Shown here in pieces: positions 26,552-35,558 of a DNA stretch of 50,131 nucleotides. Location of the stretch: NCBI GenBank assembly GCA_014381305.1, contig JACNLW010000039.1, forward strand, positions 1-50,131. Direction: 5' to 3'. Positions within the stretch are counted from its first letter, which is position 1; the number at the start of each line of letters is the position of its first letter. The notes beneath the pieces are model-generated. The model saw only the letters and a list, made by a program, of their open reading frames with translations, searched no databases and was not told the origin of the DNA. Made by a program: the position numbers and the translations under genes. This stretch comes from Planctomycetota bacterium (lineage in GTDB: Bacteria > Planctomycetota > Phycisphaerae > Phycisphaerales > SM1A02).

Positions 26552-27439
26552 GTGAGCGAAACACAGATAACCAAATGGACCACGCGCCTTCTCCTTGATT
26601 GGATGACGGAACAATTTACTGCTAAAAAAATTGATAACCCTCGTTTGATTGGCGAGATGCTCCTTACGCATGTGCTTGGTGGAGCTAGAATTGATCTCTA
26701 CGCAAACGCAGATCGTGTGGCAACCGGTGAAGAACGAGACACGTTACGCGAACTTGTGCAACGTGCGATGAAGCATGAACCTGTGCAATACATTGTTGGA
26801 ACTGCTTGGTTTTTTGGAGTTGAGTTTCAGGTCAATAATTCAACACTGATTCCGCGTTCTTGTACGGAGCGACTTGTTGAACAAGTGATTGCACATTGCA
26901 AATCCGAGTTCGAATCAACGTGCAACATTGCAGAGATTGGCACTGGTTCAGGGTGTATTGCGATCACACTTGCAAGCAACATGGAATGTGCAAAAATCGT
27001 TGCAACGGACATTTCAAATGAAGCCTTAGAATTAGCGCAAACAAATGCCACTATTCATAAGGCTGACTCTCAGATAACGTTTGTTCAGGGTGATGGTGTC
27101 GATCCACTTCTCAATGTAGGCCCCTTCGATGTGGTCTGTTCAAATCCGCCCTACATTCCAGATTGTGAAATGGCGAAGCTCGATTCAAATGTGCTTGATT
27201 GGGAACCAAAATTAGCTCTTTCTGGCGGAAAAGACGGGATGGATGTGATTTCTCGCATCATCGCCGACGCTCCAAAAGTCCTTCAACCAAATGGGCTTCT
27301 CATCATTGAAATCGCTACTTCTACGAGAGATCAAGCACTTGCGATGTTGCAAAATGAACCGGCATTTGAGGATGCAAAAATCATCCGTGATGCATTTGGA
27401 GACGACCGTTTTCTAAGGGCAATCCGGCGGGCGTGGTGA
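26552..27439 (+). CDS. prmC: Peptide chain release factor N5-glutamine methyltransferase
   Basis: 295 residues, GTG start. PrmC (HemK) methylates the GGQ glutamine of RF1 and RF2. An N-terminal helical domain with EPVQYIVGTAWFFGVEF leads into the SAM domain: IAEIGTGSGCIAITLA is motif I and CSNPPYIP is the catalytic NPPY. The usual IPRPETE reads IPRSCTE, a small departure. Length is normal. No release factor gene is adjacent; it lies just upstream of putA, whose -10 box begins right after its stop. Confidence 0.93.
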   Translation: MSETQITKWTTRLLLDWMTEQFTAKKIDNPRLIGEMLLTHVLGGARIDLYANADRVATGEERDTLRELVQRAMKHEPVQYIVGTAWFFGVEFQVNNSTLIPRSCTERLVEQVIAHCKSEFESTCNIAEIGTGSGCIAITLASNMECAKIVATDISNEALELAQTNATIHKADSQITFVQGDGVDPLLNVGPFDVVCSNPPYIPDCEMAKLDSNVLDWEPKLALSGGKDGMDVISRIIADAPKVLQPNGLLIIEIATSTRDQALAMLQNEPAFEDAKIIRDAFGDDRFLRAIRRAW

Positions 27440-27445
27440 TAGAAT
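27440..27445 (+). promoter_or_regulatory. Possible promoter of putA
   Basis: TAGAAT starts immediately after the prmC stop and 9 nt separate it from ATG 27455. No ribosome-binding site, so a leaderless or near-leaderless transcript is possible. Confidence 0.35.
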
Positions 27446-27454
27446 GCCGCACCT

Positions 27455-30400
27455 ATGGCACTCTTCAAACGACAATCAAAAACGGCTGCTCCACGCATCG
27501 ATCCAAGTGAACGAAACACCAACAGTGTGTTCGATGTCGGAACAGAACAGCGCATTTTAGCGATCGGTAGCTTGCTTCTTAATCAAGCGCGATCAAAGAA
27601 ACAAAGTTGGCTTTCAACTGCATTCTGGTCTGACAAACTTATGGATTGGGCGATGCAAGACGAGGCGTTCAAGATTCAACTCTTCCGTTTTGTTGATACA
27701 TTTCCAATGCTCGTCACGCCCGAACAAGTGCATGATCATCTGATGGATTATCTCACGCAGCCCGATGTGAAACTCCCACCGGGTCTTGGCATGGGTTTGA
27801 AAGCTGGTGGAATGATGCAAGGCACAATGACGAAGACTGTCACAAGCCAAATCACCAAAATGGCTGAACGGTTTATTGCCGGCACTGATGCTGCATCTGC
27901 ACTCCCATCACTTGAGAAAATTTGGAAGGAAGGTGTTGCGTTCTCTGTTGATTTGCTTGGCGAAGCGTGTGTGAGCGACGCCGAGGCTCTTGAATACAGG
28001 CAACGATATTTAGACTTACTCACCAATTTACCGAAGACAGTTTCTTCGTGGAAAACACAACCTGTTCTAGAAAACGATCACTTAGGTCCAATTCCACGAA
28101 CAAATATCTCAATCAAAATCAGCTCACTTTTTGCAAACACCGATCCAATTGCAAATGACGTGTCAATCGAAGGGTTGTTAGAAGCACTTCGACCAATACT
28201 AGAAGAGGCAGCGCGAAATGGCACTCTCATCAACTTCGATATGGAGCAGTTTGAGTACAAAGATTTAACTTTAGATCTCTTTATGCGATGTTGCGACGAG
28301 ATCGACTTCCCTGCTGGGTTAGCGATGCAAGCGTACCTTCGCAGTGGCGATGAGGATGCGAAACGAATCATAGAATGGTCTCAGCGTACTGGTCGATGCG
28401 TCACTGTCCGACTCGTGAAAGGTGCGTACTGGGATTACGAAACCATCCATGCGGAAGAAATGGGTTGGCCAGTGCCAGTGTGGAGCCGCAAGGTTGATAC
28501 CGATGCGTGTTTTGAGCGGATGGCTGCACTGTTTATCGAATCAACACCGAAAGAAAATGGACAAGGCGGCGTAAAACTTGCACTTGGGTCGCACAACATT
28601 CGTTCCATCGCAACCGCGATGGCCCTGCTTGAAAAACATGACCTGCCCCCTGCCGCGCTAGAGTTACAAATGTTACGAGGCATGGCTGATCAACTCAAAG
28701 CTGGTGTTCTCAGTGAAGGCTTGCGACTTCGCGAATACGTCCCAGTTGGAGAAATGATTCCGGGCATGGCGTATTTGGTTCGCCGACTTTTAGAAAACAC
28801 TTCAAACGAATCTTGGCTTCGAAGCAGCTTTGTTGACGATGCCGATGCTTCTGTGTTGCTGGCATCTCCGCATGTTCAACATGAAGGCATTGATCCGGGA
28901 GTTGCACGAATCGAAGAAGCGCCAGAAAGACATCGCCTTTCACCTGCAGTTGAAGGTGTTGGCGACAACAGACCATTCTTTACAGAATCGTACCGTGATT
29001 TTGCTGATGCAGATGCACGAACGAACTTTGCCGCAGCAATAAACGCAGCAACAATTCCAGAGATAACACGAGTAGAGACTGTTGAAGAAATGTCCAAAAT
29101 TGTCGAACAAGCAGAAGCAGCTTTTCCAAGTTGGCGGGATACCGACCCACTTGTGCGTTCACAAGTATTGGTGAAGGCCGCAGCAATCATGCGAAACCGC
29201 CGTGATGAAATGTGCGGCGTTGTCATGAAAGAAGCAGGAAAAACATGGCGGGAAGCTGACGGCGAAGTGTGTGAAGCAATCGACTTCTGCGAATACTACG
29301 CACGAATGGCACCAGAACTGTTTGAACACGATCGAATTGGTGCGTTCATAGGTGAACTTGACCAACAGTTTTATCAACCACGTGGTGTCGCTGCAGTCAT
29401 CAGTCCATGGAATTTCCCAATGGCGATTTGTTGTGGCATGACTGTTGCCGCCCTTGTCACTGGTAACGCTGTGATCGTAAAACCAGCAGGTCAAACTGTT
29501 GGCATTGCAAAGTACATCTGCGAAATGTTGTGGGAAGCTGGCGCACCGCGAGATGTCTTGCATTATGCAGCTGGTCCGGGCGCAATTGTTGGGGCCGCGC
29601 TTGTACGCGATCCGAGAATTTCCATCATCGCATTCACCGGTTCAAAAGCAGTTGGTTTAGACATTCTTGAATCCGCTGGTCGTACACCCCAAGACCAACC
29701 ATTCGTCAAGAAAGTTGTATGTGAAATGGGCGGCAAAAATGCAGTCATTATCGATGCTTCAGCTGATCTCGACGAGGCGGTACTCGGTGTAAGACAAAGT
29801 GCGTTTGGATATCAAGGACAAAAATGTTCCGCATGCAGCCGAGTGATCGTTGTTGATTCAGCGCACGACATTTTTCTTGAACGTCTTGTGGAATCAACAA
29901 GAACACTTGTCGTTGGCGATGTTTTAGATCCTAGTACAGACATGGGACCTGTCATTGACGCGAAGGCTGCGGCTGAAATTCAGTCGTACATCGAGATAGG
30001 CAAAACTGAGGGCAAACTAGAACTTGCAGGCAATGTTCCTGAAGGCCTCGATGAAAAAACAGGACGGGATCATATTGGTCCGCATATTTTCTCAGGCATT
30101 GAACCGCATCACCGAATCGCAAAAGAAGAAATTTTTGGGCCTGTCCTTGCAGTCATGCGTGTTAAAGATTTTGACGAAGCACTCAAAGTAGCAAACTCCT
30201 CTGAATACAAACTCACTGGTGGCGTGTTTAGTCGTAAACCTGCGAACCTCGAGCGAGCAAGACGCGAGTTTAGAGTTGGCAACTTGTATCTCAATCGAGG
30301 GTGCACAGGTGCGCTTGTTTCAAGAATGCCATTTGGCGGATTTGGAATGTCAGGTGTCGGTTCAAAGGCTGGTGGCAAAGATTACTTGTTGCAATTTGTT

Positions 30401-30457
30401 GAACCACGGGCAATTTGCGAAAATACAATGCGCCGCGGATTTGCACCTGGACTATAG
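27455..30457 (+). CDS. putA: Bifunctional proline dehydrogenase / L-glutamate gamma-semialdehyde dehydrogenase
   Basis: 1000 residues. PutA oxidises proline to P5C with FAD and then to glutamate with NAD+, channelling the intermediate. The PRODH barrel (~150-430) shows SIKISSLFAN, TVRLVKGAYWDYE, SHNIRSIA and the substrate-binding YLVRRLLENTSN arginine pair. The ALDH part (~510-980) shows ISPWNFPMAI, FTGSKAVG, EMGGKNAVI and the nucleophile in GQKCSACSRVIV. The N-terminal DNA-binding domain of the E. coli trifunctional type is missing, so it is not self-regulating in that way. The stop abuts the convergent Kef gene with no gap. Confidence 0.95.
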   Translation: MALFKRQSKTAAPRIDPSERNTNSVFDVGTEQRILAIGSLLLNQARSKKQSWLSTAFWSDKLMDWAMQDEAFKIQLFRFVDTFPMLVTPEQVHDHLMDYLTQPDVKLPPGLGMGLKAGGMMQGTMTKTVTSQITKMAERFIAGTDAASALPSLEKIWKEGVAFSVDLLGEACVSDAEALEYRQRYLDLLTNLPKTVSSWKTQPVLENDHLGPIPRTNISIKISSLFANTDPIANDVSIEGLLEALRPILEEAARNGTLINFDMEQFEYKDLTLDLFMRCCDEIDFPAGLAMQAYLRSGDEDAKRIIEWSQRTGRCVTVRLVKGAYWDYETIHAEEMGWPVPVWSRKVDTDACFERMAALFIESTPKENGQGGVKLALGSHNIRSIATAMALLEKHDLPPAALELQMLRGMADQLKAGVLSEGLRLREYVPVGEMIPGMAYLVRRLLENTSNESWLRSSFVDDADASVLLASPHVQHEGIDPGVARIEEAPERHRLSPAVEGVGDNRPFFTESYRDFADADARTNFAAAINAATIPEITRVETVEEMSKIVEQAEAAFPSWRDTDPLVRSQVLVKAAAIMRNRRDEMCGVVMKEAGKTWREADGEVCEAIDFCEYYARMAPELFEHDRIGAFIGELDQQFYQPRGVAAVISPWNFPMAICCGMTVAALVTGNAVIVKPAGQTVGIAKYICEMLWEAGAPRDVLHYAAGPGAIVGAALVRDPRISIIAFTGSKAVGLDILESAGRTPQDQPFVKKVVCEMGGKNAVIIDASADLDEAVLGVRQSAFGYQGQKCSACSRVIVVDSAHDIFLERLVESTRTLVVGDVLDPSTDMGPVIDAKAAAEIQSYIEIGKTEGKLELAGNVPEGLDEKTGRDHIGPHIFSGIEPHHRIAKEEIFGPVLAVMRVKDFDEALKVANSSEYKLTGGVFSRKPANLERARREFRVGNLYLNRGCTGALVSRMPFGGFGMSGVGSKAGGKDYLLQFVEPRAICENTMRRGFAPGL

Positions 30458-32098
30458 TTACAACCCAAGTTGACGCATCACTTGCTCGCCAAGTGTGCGA
30501 CCTACGCACACTTCTTCATCAACTACGATATCTGCACCAGCAGAACTGAACAGTGTCGCGTGCCGAGAATATCTCGCCCGTGCTACGATCGGAATTGAAG
30601 AAGAAAGCGAACGGATTTGATCGATTGTTTCAACAGTTGCCCGATAATCTGGCAACGTTGATACAACCATTTTTGCAGATCGAATACCCGCGTGTTCAAG
30701 AATATCTCTTCTTTGCACATTTCCTATAATTGAAGAAGCACCATCCTTCCTTGCTTGAAGTACACCCACAGGCACCATGTCAATGACCAAGACTTGATTA
30801 CCCGATTCCAACAATGAGGAGGTAACGGATTTTCCTGCAACTCCGTACCCAAGCACAATAACATGGTTTTTCATGGATTTAATTGCATCATCGCTTTCAT
30901 CGATTAAGGTTCTTCCAAGTTTTTTATCGATCCAATTTGCAACTTGCCTCGACCTCACTATCAATAATGGAGCAAGGAGTAAGGTGAGCAACGATGCACT
31001 AATCATCAATTGAAAAACATCATCGCTGATAATTCCTGTGGCCAAAGATGCAGAACCTAATACAAAACTGAATTCACCAATTTGCGCCAAACATAAGCCA
31101 CTGGAGATAGAAACTCTCCGTGGAATGTTACAGGCAATTCCTACAATCCAAACGATTATTGTTTTCGCAATAATGATCCCGATTGCAATGCCGATGACCC
31201 AGATCAAATGGTATCCCTCTACAAGCCACGGCAAGTTTGCGAGCATGCCTGTTGTAACAAAGAAAAGAGTAAGGAAGATACTTCGAAATGGAGCAACATC
31301 TCCACGGACTTGCGCAGCAAATGGAGAACCGGCCAAAATCATGCCTGCGACAAATGCGCCAAGTGCGGGAGATGCACCAAGTTGAAACGCCAACCACATT
31401 GCAGCGAGGCAAGTCACGATTCCAACTACGATTGGCAATTCTGCACTCCTTCGAATGAGGGCAGCACCGAACACTCTTGGCAGCACAAGTACACCAACAA
31501 GGAAAATAATAATCAACAATGCGGCAAATTTTGCAGCGGCACCTCCTACCAACACGGCAACAGAAGTATCACCTTGCTTTGCACCAAGAACTCCAACAAT
31601 AATCATAAGGGGGACTATTGCAATGTCTTGTAGAACCAAAACTGTCAAAATTACCCTGCCATGGGGAGCATCTATCTCTGCGCGGTTCTGCAAAACTTTT
31701 GCTACGACTGCAGTTGAACTAAGCGCGGCCATTGCTCCAACGATGATTGATGTATCTTCATTTACATGAAACAATCGTGAGATCGCCCACCCCAACAGCC
31801 CTGTCCCAAGTACTTGTCCTAATCCAAGAAAAATACCCCTGCCAAAAAGTTGTTTTAGTTTCTGCCCATCAATTTCTAGTCCTAATGTAAAAAGGAGCAA
31901 AGCGACGCCGATTTCAGCCATCTCTCTAATCACATCCTCGCCAGAAGAAATCCAATTCAGCATGCCAGGACCAACGAGTGTGCCAGCGATGAGATATCCA
32001 ACAACAGCACTAATCCCTACTTTTTCAGTGATGATCCCGATGAGCGCAGCTGCGCCTAACAGAATCGTAATATCACCAACAATGGACCAAAACTCCAT
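30458..32098 (-). CDS. Kef-type cation:proton antiporter (CPA2) with RCK_N domain
   Basis: 546 residues. About 12 membrane helices in the first ~385 residues carry CPA2 features: VGYLIAGTLVGPGML, LLLFTLGLEID, ALSSTAVVAKVL and LVLQDIAIVPLMI. A C-terminal NAD-binding RCK_N/TrkA-N domain starts at HVIVLGYGVAGKSV and ends near residue 545. No TrkA-C domain follows. Likely role: K+ (or Na+)/H+ exchange gated by nucleotide or redox state. The start has TATGAT-N6-ATG and no ribosome-binding site. It is divergent from the TauE gene across the second repeat mosaic. Confidence 0.9.
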   Translation of the reverse strand: MEFWSIVGDITILLGAAALIGIITEKVGISAVVGYLIAGTLVGPGMLNWISSGEDVIREMAEIGVALLLFTLGLEIDGQKLKQLFGRGIFLGLGQVLGTGLLGWAISRLFHVNEDTSIIVGAMAALSSTAVVAKVLQNRAEIDAPHGRVILTVLVLQDIAIVPLMIIVGVLGAKQGDTSVAVLVGGAAAKFAALLIIIFLVGVLVLPRVFGAALIRRSAELPIVVGIVTCLAAMWLAFQLGASPALGAFVAGMILAGSPFAAQVRGDVAPFRSIFLTLFFVTTGMLANLPWLVEGYHLIWVIGIAIGIIIAKTIIVWIVGIACNIPRRVSISSGLCLAQIGEFSFVLGSASLATGIISDDVFQLMISASLLTLLLAPLLIVRSRQVANWIDKKLGRTLIDESDDAIKSMKNHVIVLGYGVAGKSVTSSLLESGNQVLVIDMVPVGVLQARKDGASSIIGNVQRRDILEHAGIRSAKMVVSTLPDYRATVETIDQIRSLSSSIPIVARARYSRHATLFSSAGADIVVDEEVCVGRTLGEQVMRQLGL

Positions 32099-32104
32099 TT
32101 TTAC

Positions 32105-32110
32105 ATCATA
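32105..32110 (-). promoter_or_regulatory. Putative leaderless promoter of the Kef gene
   Basis: TATGAT, then GTAAAA, then ATG at 32098. No ribosome-binding site can fit. Confidence 0.4.
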
Positions 32111-32197
32111 TAGCCAACGCTAATTCTTCACCCATTGACCGAGGCACTTTGATTCGTTCCGCCCGCTAGCATGTAAGACCGAGATCCGTTTTACGAA

Positions 32198-32287
32198 TAA
32201 ACTCACCCCCGGTGAGTTTAAGCGAAATGACCCCTACATAACAATAAACTCACCGGGGGTGAGTTTATTCCCGGGGGTGAGTTTATT
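32198..32287. repeat. Two full palindromes and one half copy (AAACTCACC family)
   Basis: Palindromes at 32198-32220 (centre CCC) and 32243-32269 (centre GGG, 12-bp arms AATAAACTCACC/GGTGAGTTTATT). A half copy CCCGGGGGTGAGTTTATT follows at 32270-32287. The link between the first two contains GAAATGACCCCTACATAACA, which recurs as GAAATGACCGCTAAATAACA at 32413-32432. Confidence 0.9.
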
Positions 32288-32288
32288 C

Positions 32289-32370
32289 AGACCGCGGGTG
32301 AATTAATCGCATCCACATGCTTCGGAACACCACGCTTTGCGATATGAGAGATTATTTCACCCGGGGTCAG
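32289..32370. repeat. Diverged long unit related to the 71-bp repeat
   Basis: Starts AGACCGCGGGTGAATTAATC and ends GATTATTTCACCCGGGGTCA, as in the 11.5-kb copies, but the middle is different and ~10 bp longer. Conserved ends with a replaced centre suggest that the inverted ends are the functional part. GTTTCCT follows, as after copy 1. Confidence 0.85.
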
Positions 32371-32382
32371 TTTCCTGCCATC

Positions 32383-32455
32383 TTCAATTAACTCACCCCC
32401 GGTGAGTTAATTGAAATGACCGCTAAATAACAAGAAACTCACCGGGGGTGAGTTT
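32383..32455. repeat. Two further palindromes before the TauE gene
   Basis: 32383-32415 has perfect 15-bp arms (TTCAATTAACTCACC/GGTGAGTTAATTGAA) around CCC. 32435-32455 is AAACTCACC-GGG-GGTGAGTTT. The latter ends 14 nt before the -10 box of the TauE gene, so the repeat supplies the -35 region. Confidence 0.9.
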
Positions 32456-32468
32456 ATTCCTAGTGGTA

Positions 32469-32474
32469 TACAAT
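32469..32474 (+). promoter_or_regulatory. Putative -10 box of the TauE/SafE gene
   Basis: TACAAT, 7 nt before ATG 32482. No ribosome-binding site, so the mRNA is probably leaderless. The upstream promoter part falls in the palindromic repeat. Confidence 0.45.
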
Positions 32475-32481
32475 AGGTGTG

Positions 32482-33306
32482 ATGGAACCGATTCATGTTG
32501 TGGTGTTACTGTTTTTGGGGCTTGGTGCAGGGATTTTTGGAGGGCTACTCGGAATTGGTGGCTCTGTGATCATGATTCCTGTTCTTGGTTTTATCCTTGG
32601 CTGGCCATTTCACCTTGCACAAGCAGCCGCGATGACGGTCAACCCCGCCGTATCTCTCACCGCAGCAATCCGACATCGCAGGGCGATGAACGTCTCCATA
32701 GACACTGTCAAAAAAGTACTTCCAATTTCAATCATCTGTATCTCTTTCGCCGCGTGGTTATCCAATCAACTCCATGCGGCGTACCTTGAAGGTGGGTTTG
32801 GATTGTTTCTACTTTGGGTCTTATGGGATCAACTCGAAGCACTTCGACCAAAAAATGCTAACCAAGAAAATCATAATCCAGAAGAAACCAATACAACTTG
32901 GTCAAGAGCAAGTGTTACCGGCGGCATCACTGGAACCACAGCGGGGCTTCTTGGAATCGGAGGCGGGCTTGTTCAGGTCCCATTGCTGAACAGAGTTTGC
33001 AAACTTCCACTCCGAAAAGCGATCGGTTCATCTTCTGCAATTATGTTTTTTACAGCACTCATCGGTGCAACTGTGAAAGATGTTTCGCTTTCTGAAATCA
33101 TTACAAAATCTGATTCTAATATGCACGCAGGCTACGCAATCATTGGCGCACTTTGGCTTGTACCCGGTGCGTTGTTGGGCGGCTGGATTGGTGCAAAACT
33201 ATCAACTTCAATGCCAATCAAAGCAATAAGAGTTGTTTTTGCGCTTCTTGTTGCATGGGCTGCATTCAAAATGTTTCACTCATCTGCAAGTGTGTTACTT
33301 TTTTGA
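32482..33306 (+). CDS. TauE/SafE family membrane transporter
   Basis: 274 residues from ATG 32482. About eight membrane helices in two repeats. Each repeat begins with the family motif: GLGAGIFGGLLGIGGSVIMIPVLG near the N-terminus and TGTTAGLLGIGGGLVQVPLL at ~150. Members export or import sulfite, sulfoacetate or related anions, but specificity cannot be inferred. No sulfur-metabolism gene is next to it. The 3' end overlaps the convergent plsC by 12 nt. Confidence 0.88.
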   Translation: MEPIHVVVLLFLGLGAGIFGGLLGIGGSVIMIPVLGFILGWPFHLAQAAAMTVNPAVSLTAAIRHRRAMNVSIDTVKKVLPISIICISFAAWLSNQLHAAYLEGGFGLFLLWVLWDQLEALRPKNANQENHNPEETNTTWSRASVTGGITGTTAGLLGIGGGLVQVPLLNRVCKLPLRKAIGSSSAIMFFTALIGATVKDVSLSEIITKSDSNMHAGYAIIGALWLVPGALLGGWIGAKLSTSMPIKAIRVVFALLVAWAAFKMFHSSASVLLF

Positions 33307-33984
33307 TCGCCGATCAATATTTTCTCTGCACATCAAACGCAAGGATTCTATTTTTGATTTAAGAAGTGCCATCCCTTCTGTTTCACCAAGGTCTATAAGT
33401 TCTTGAGCCGGTATTGGTTCACCTGCCGCTGATTCTACTAATCCGCCAAACTTGATTTTCTCCCCTACAGGCCACACTTCGAACGCACCATCCAAAGCAA
33501 CGGGTAGGACCGTTGCGTTTCCGCGGCGAATCAACATCCAAACACCACGTTGGAATTCACCTATTTTCCCATCTGGCGATCTCGTCCCTTCAGGAAACAA
33601 CATCACCGATCCGCCTGCTTTGAGTTCTGCAATCGCACCTCGAATCGCTGCAGTATCACTCTCCCCCCGACGAATTGAGATCACACCAAATGCGCGCATC
33701 AAAAACGAAAGGAGTTTTGAAGTAAAAAGTGAATCTCTTGCAATTGACATAAATGGTCTGTCAAGAACAAGCGACCCCACCAACGGCGAATCAAAATGTG
33801 ATTGGTGATTTGAAACGATTAACAAAGGACCTGTTTTTGGGATATTTTTTATACCGTGACGCCGGTATCCATACACAACTACAAATATCCAACCGAGAAC
33901 ACGGACAACGACCGACCACCAAAACAATACTCTCCAAGCACTGCTTCCCGGAGCTCGCCGTTGTATTTGGAACGTGCCGATCAT
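33295..33984 (-). CDS. plsC: 1-acyl-sn-glycerol-3-phosphate acyltransferase
   Basis: 229 residues. The HX4D catalytic motif is NHQSHFDSP (His60, Asp65) and the substrate-binding block is MLFPEGTRSPDGKIGEFQRG, followed by VLPVALDGA. A hydrophobic segment at ~20-40 likely anchors it to the inner membrane. It makes phosphatidic acid from lysophosphatidic acid. It is translationally coupled to cmk (4-nt overlap), an order seen in many bacteria. It has the normal length of about 230 residues. Confidence 0.92.
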   Translation of the reverse strand: MIGTFQIQRRAPGSSAWRVLFWWSVVVRVLGWIFVVVYGYRRHGIKNIPKTGPLLIVSNHQSHFDSPLVGSLVLDRPFMSIARDSLFTSKLLSFLMRAFGVISIRRGESDTAAIRGAIAELKAGGSVMLFPEGTRSPDGKIGEFQRGVWMLIRRGNATVLPVALDGAFEVWPVGEKIKFGGLVESAAGEPIPAQELIDLGETEGMALLKSKIESLRLMCRENIDRRSKK

Positions 33985-34679
33985 GCGTGATCTAAAGTAG
34001 CGAGATGTTCCCGTACAACTCGCTCCATGATGTCTACAACTTCAAGCATTGTTTTGTCAGAAGTATCAATCACTATTGCACTACTTGGACAAGTGAGCGG
34101 GCTATCTTCTCGTGAAGAATCAATTTTGTCACGGGATGTAATATCGTTTTCGACCGTCAACGCATCTGTATTCGTACCAGATTCCTGTAACTGCAGTAAC
34201 CGGCGTTTCGTTCTTTCTTCCATCGCTGCTTCAAGATAAAACTGCGCTGCTGCATCTGGAAAAACTACCGATCCTTGATCGCGACCTTCTGTTACAAGTG
34301 TGGGATGATCTTGGCTGATTTTTCTTTGTTGCTCCACAAGTACTTTTCGTATCTCAGATTGTTCTGCAACAACTGAAACAACTGCACTCACATCAAGGTC
34401 TCGAATTCGAACAGAAATATCCTTGCCCGCAAGTAAAATTGGAGGGGGAGATTGTGACCAATCAAATCGTATCCCCTGTTCTGTAACCAATGCTGCAAGT
34501 TTTTTCCCGTCACTAGGAGCAACTCCCTGATCAACTGCAATCACCGCGACTGCTCGGTACATCGCTCCAGTGTCTAAACAATCTGTTCCCAAACGGCGAG
34601 CCAACTCTCTTGCAACCGAAGTTTTACCTGTCCCAGCAGCACCGTCAATCGTTACAACTAATCGATGGTCTTGCGACAT
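33981..34679 (-). CDS. cmk: Cytidylate kinase
   Basis: 232 residues. Phosphorylates CMP and dCMP with ATP. P-loop IDGAAGTGKTSVARELARRLG (Gly-Ala-Ala in place of Gly-Pro-Ala or Gly-Pro-Ser), then CLDTGAMYRAVA, VTEGRDQGSVVFPDA with the phosphate-binding Arg-Asp, and KRRLLQLQESGTN in the lid. It lies 2 nt after the TIM-barrel gene and overlaps plsC by 4 nt. Confidence 0.93.
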   Translation of the reverse strand: MSQDHRLVVTIDGAAGTGKTSVARELARRLGTDCLDTGAMYRAVAVIAVDQGVAPSDGKKLAALVTEQGIRFDWSQSPPPILLAGKDISVRIRDLDVSAVVSVVAEQSEIRKVLVEQQRKISQDHPTLVTEGRDQGSVVFPDAAAQFYLEAAMEERTKRRLLQLQESGTNTDALTVENDITSRDKIDSSREDSPLTCPSSAIVIDTSDKTMLEVVDIMERVVREHLATLDHA

Positions 34680-34681
34680 AG

Positions 34682-35449
34682 TTACTTCAGTTCCTCAAGT
34701 GTAGTTTTCATTTTCTCAGCGACTTTTTCAATTTCTTTCAGTGGATTCTTTGAACCAACATAACGCAATGCAACCGAGTTTGAATACCCAACCTCACGAA
34801 CTGCAACGAGACCTTCTACTGGATCCAACTTTTTTTTCCCTTTGCCGCAGGGAAAATCGGCTACGATCCCGCCCGCGTACGGCGCTAACTTTCGCAATGT
34901 TTCAAGTGGATCAGAAGTAAGAGATGCCGAAGAAAATGTAGGCAACGCCCCAATTCTAAAGCCACCAATTCTTTTAATAACTTCAATCAATTCATCAGGA
35001 TCAGAGGTGAGACCCTCGCATGGTTGAAGTAACAAATTAAGATCTAGTCTTTCTACGACAGCCATCGCTGCACGAAGTTCTGAAACGATTGCATCTACTG
35101 CTTGTTCATCACTTGTAACTTTTGGAGTAATCGCAACAGCGTTGCATCCCAATCGATTCGCTGCGACAGCTAACCTTTGAATTCTCTCTCTCCCTGCTTC
35201 CTGCTCGCCAACGAGATCGAGTTGTCGACTTCCCCGCAGGAGTAAACAAGGGCAGTGTGCTTTGTCTGCAGCATTTCGGAATGCGTCGTATTGGTCCGGC
35301 CCCCAACCTGAGAGATGATCTGCATTGACCATCACACCACGAAGACCCAATTGGTTGGAAGAAATCTCAGGAGAATCAAGAACACCATGCTCACCATTTT
35401 CGATGAGTGGATCCAAGGATTCGATTGCAAGAGTCAGAAGTAAAGTCAT
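34682..35449 (-). CDS. TIM-barrel protein, xylose isomerase/AP endonuclease 2-like
   Basis: 255 residues. A beta/alpha alternation with RGVMVNADHLSGWGPDQY, CPCLLLRGSRQLDL, RLGCNAVAITPKV, LNLLLQPCEGLTSDPDELIEVIKRIGGFRIGALPTF and a final GGIVADFP segment suggests a sugar isomerase-like TIM barrel. The metal ligands of such enzymes are not clearly complete, so catalytic function is open. It is first in the unit with cmk and plsC. Confidence 0.55.
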   Translation of the reverse strand: MTLLLTLAIESLDPLIENGEHGVLDSPEISSNQLGLRGVMVNADHLSGWGPDQYDAFRNAADKAHCPCLLLRGSRQLDLVGEQEAGRERIQRLAVAANRLGCNAVAITPKVTSDEQAVDAIVSELRAAMAVVERLDLNLLLQPCEGLTSDPDELIEVIKRIGGFRIGALPTFSSASLTSDPLETLRKLAPYAGGIVADFPCGKGKKKLDPVEGLVAVREVGYSNSVALRYVGSKNPLKEIEKVAEKMKTTLEELK

Positions 35450-35558
35450 AAAATCTATTCGCCAAACAAGCCCGAAAGTAGGCGTTGAGGCGGTACTATA
35501 CCCTTTTATGCCATGGAGGCATCAGAAAAAGAAAAACTAATCCCAAAGGATCCTACGC

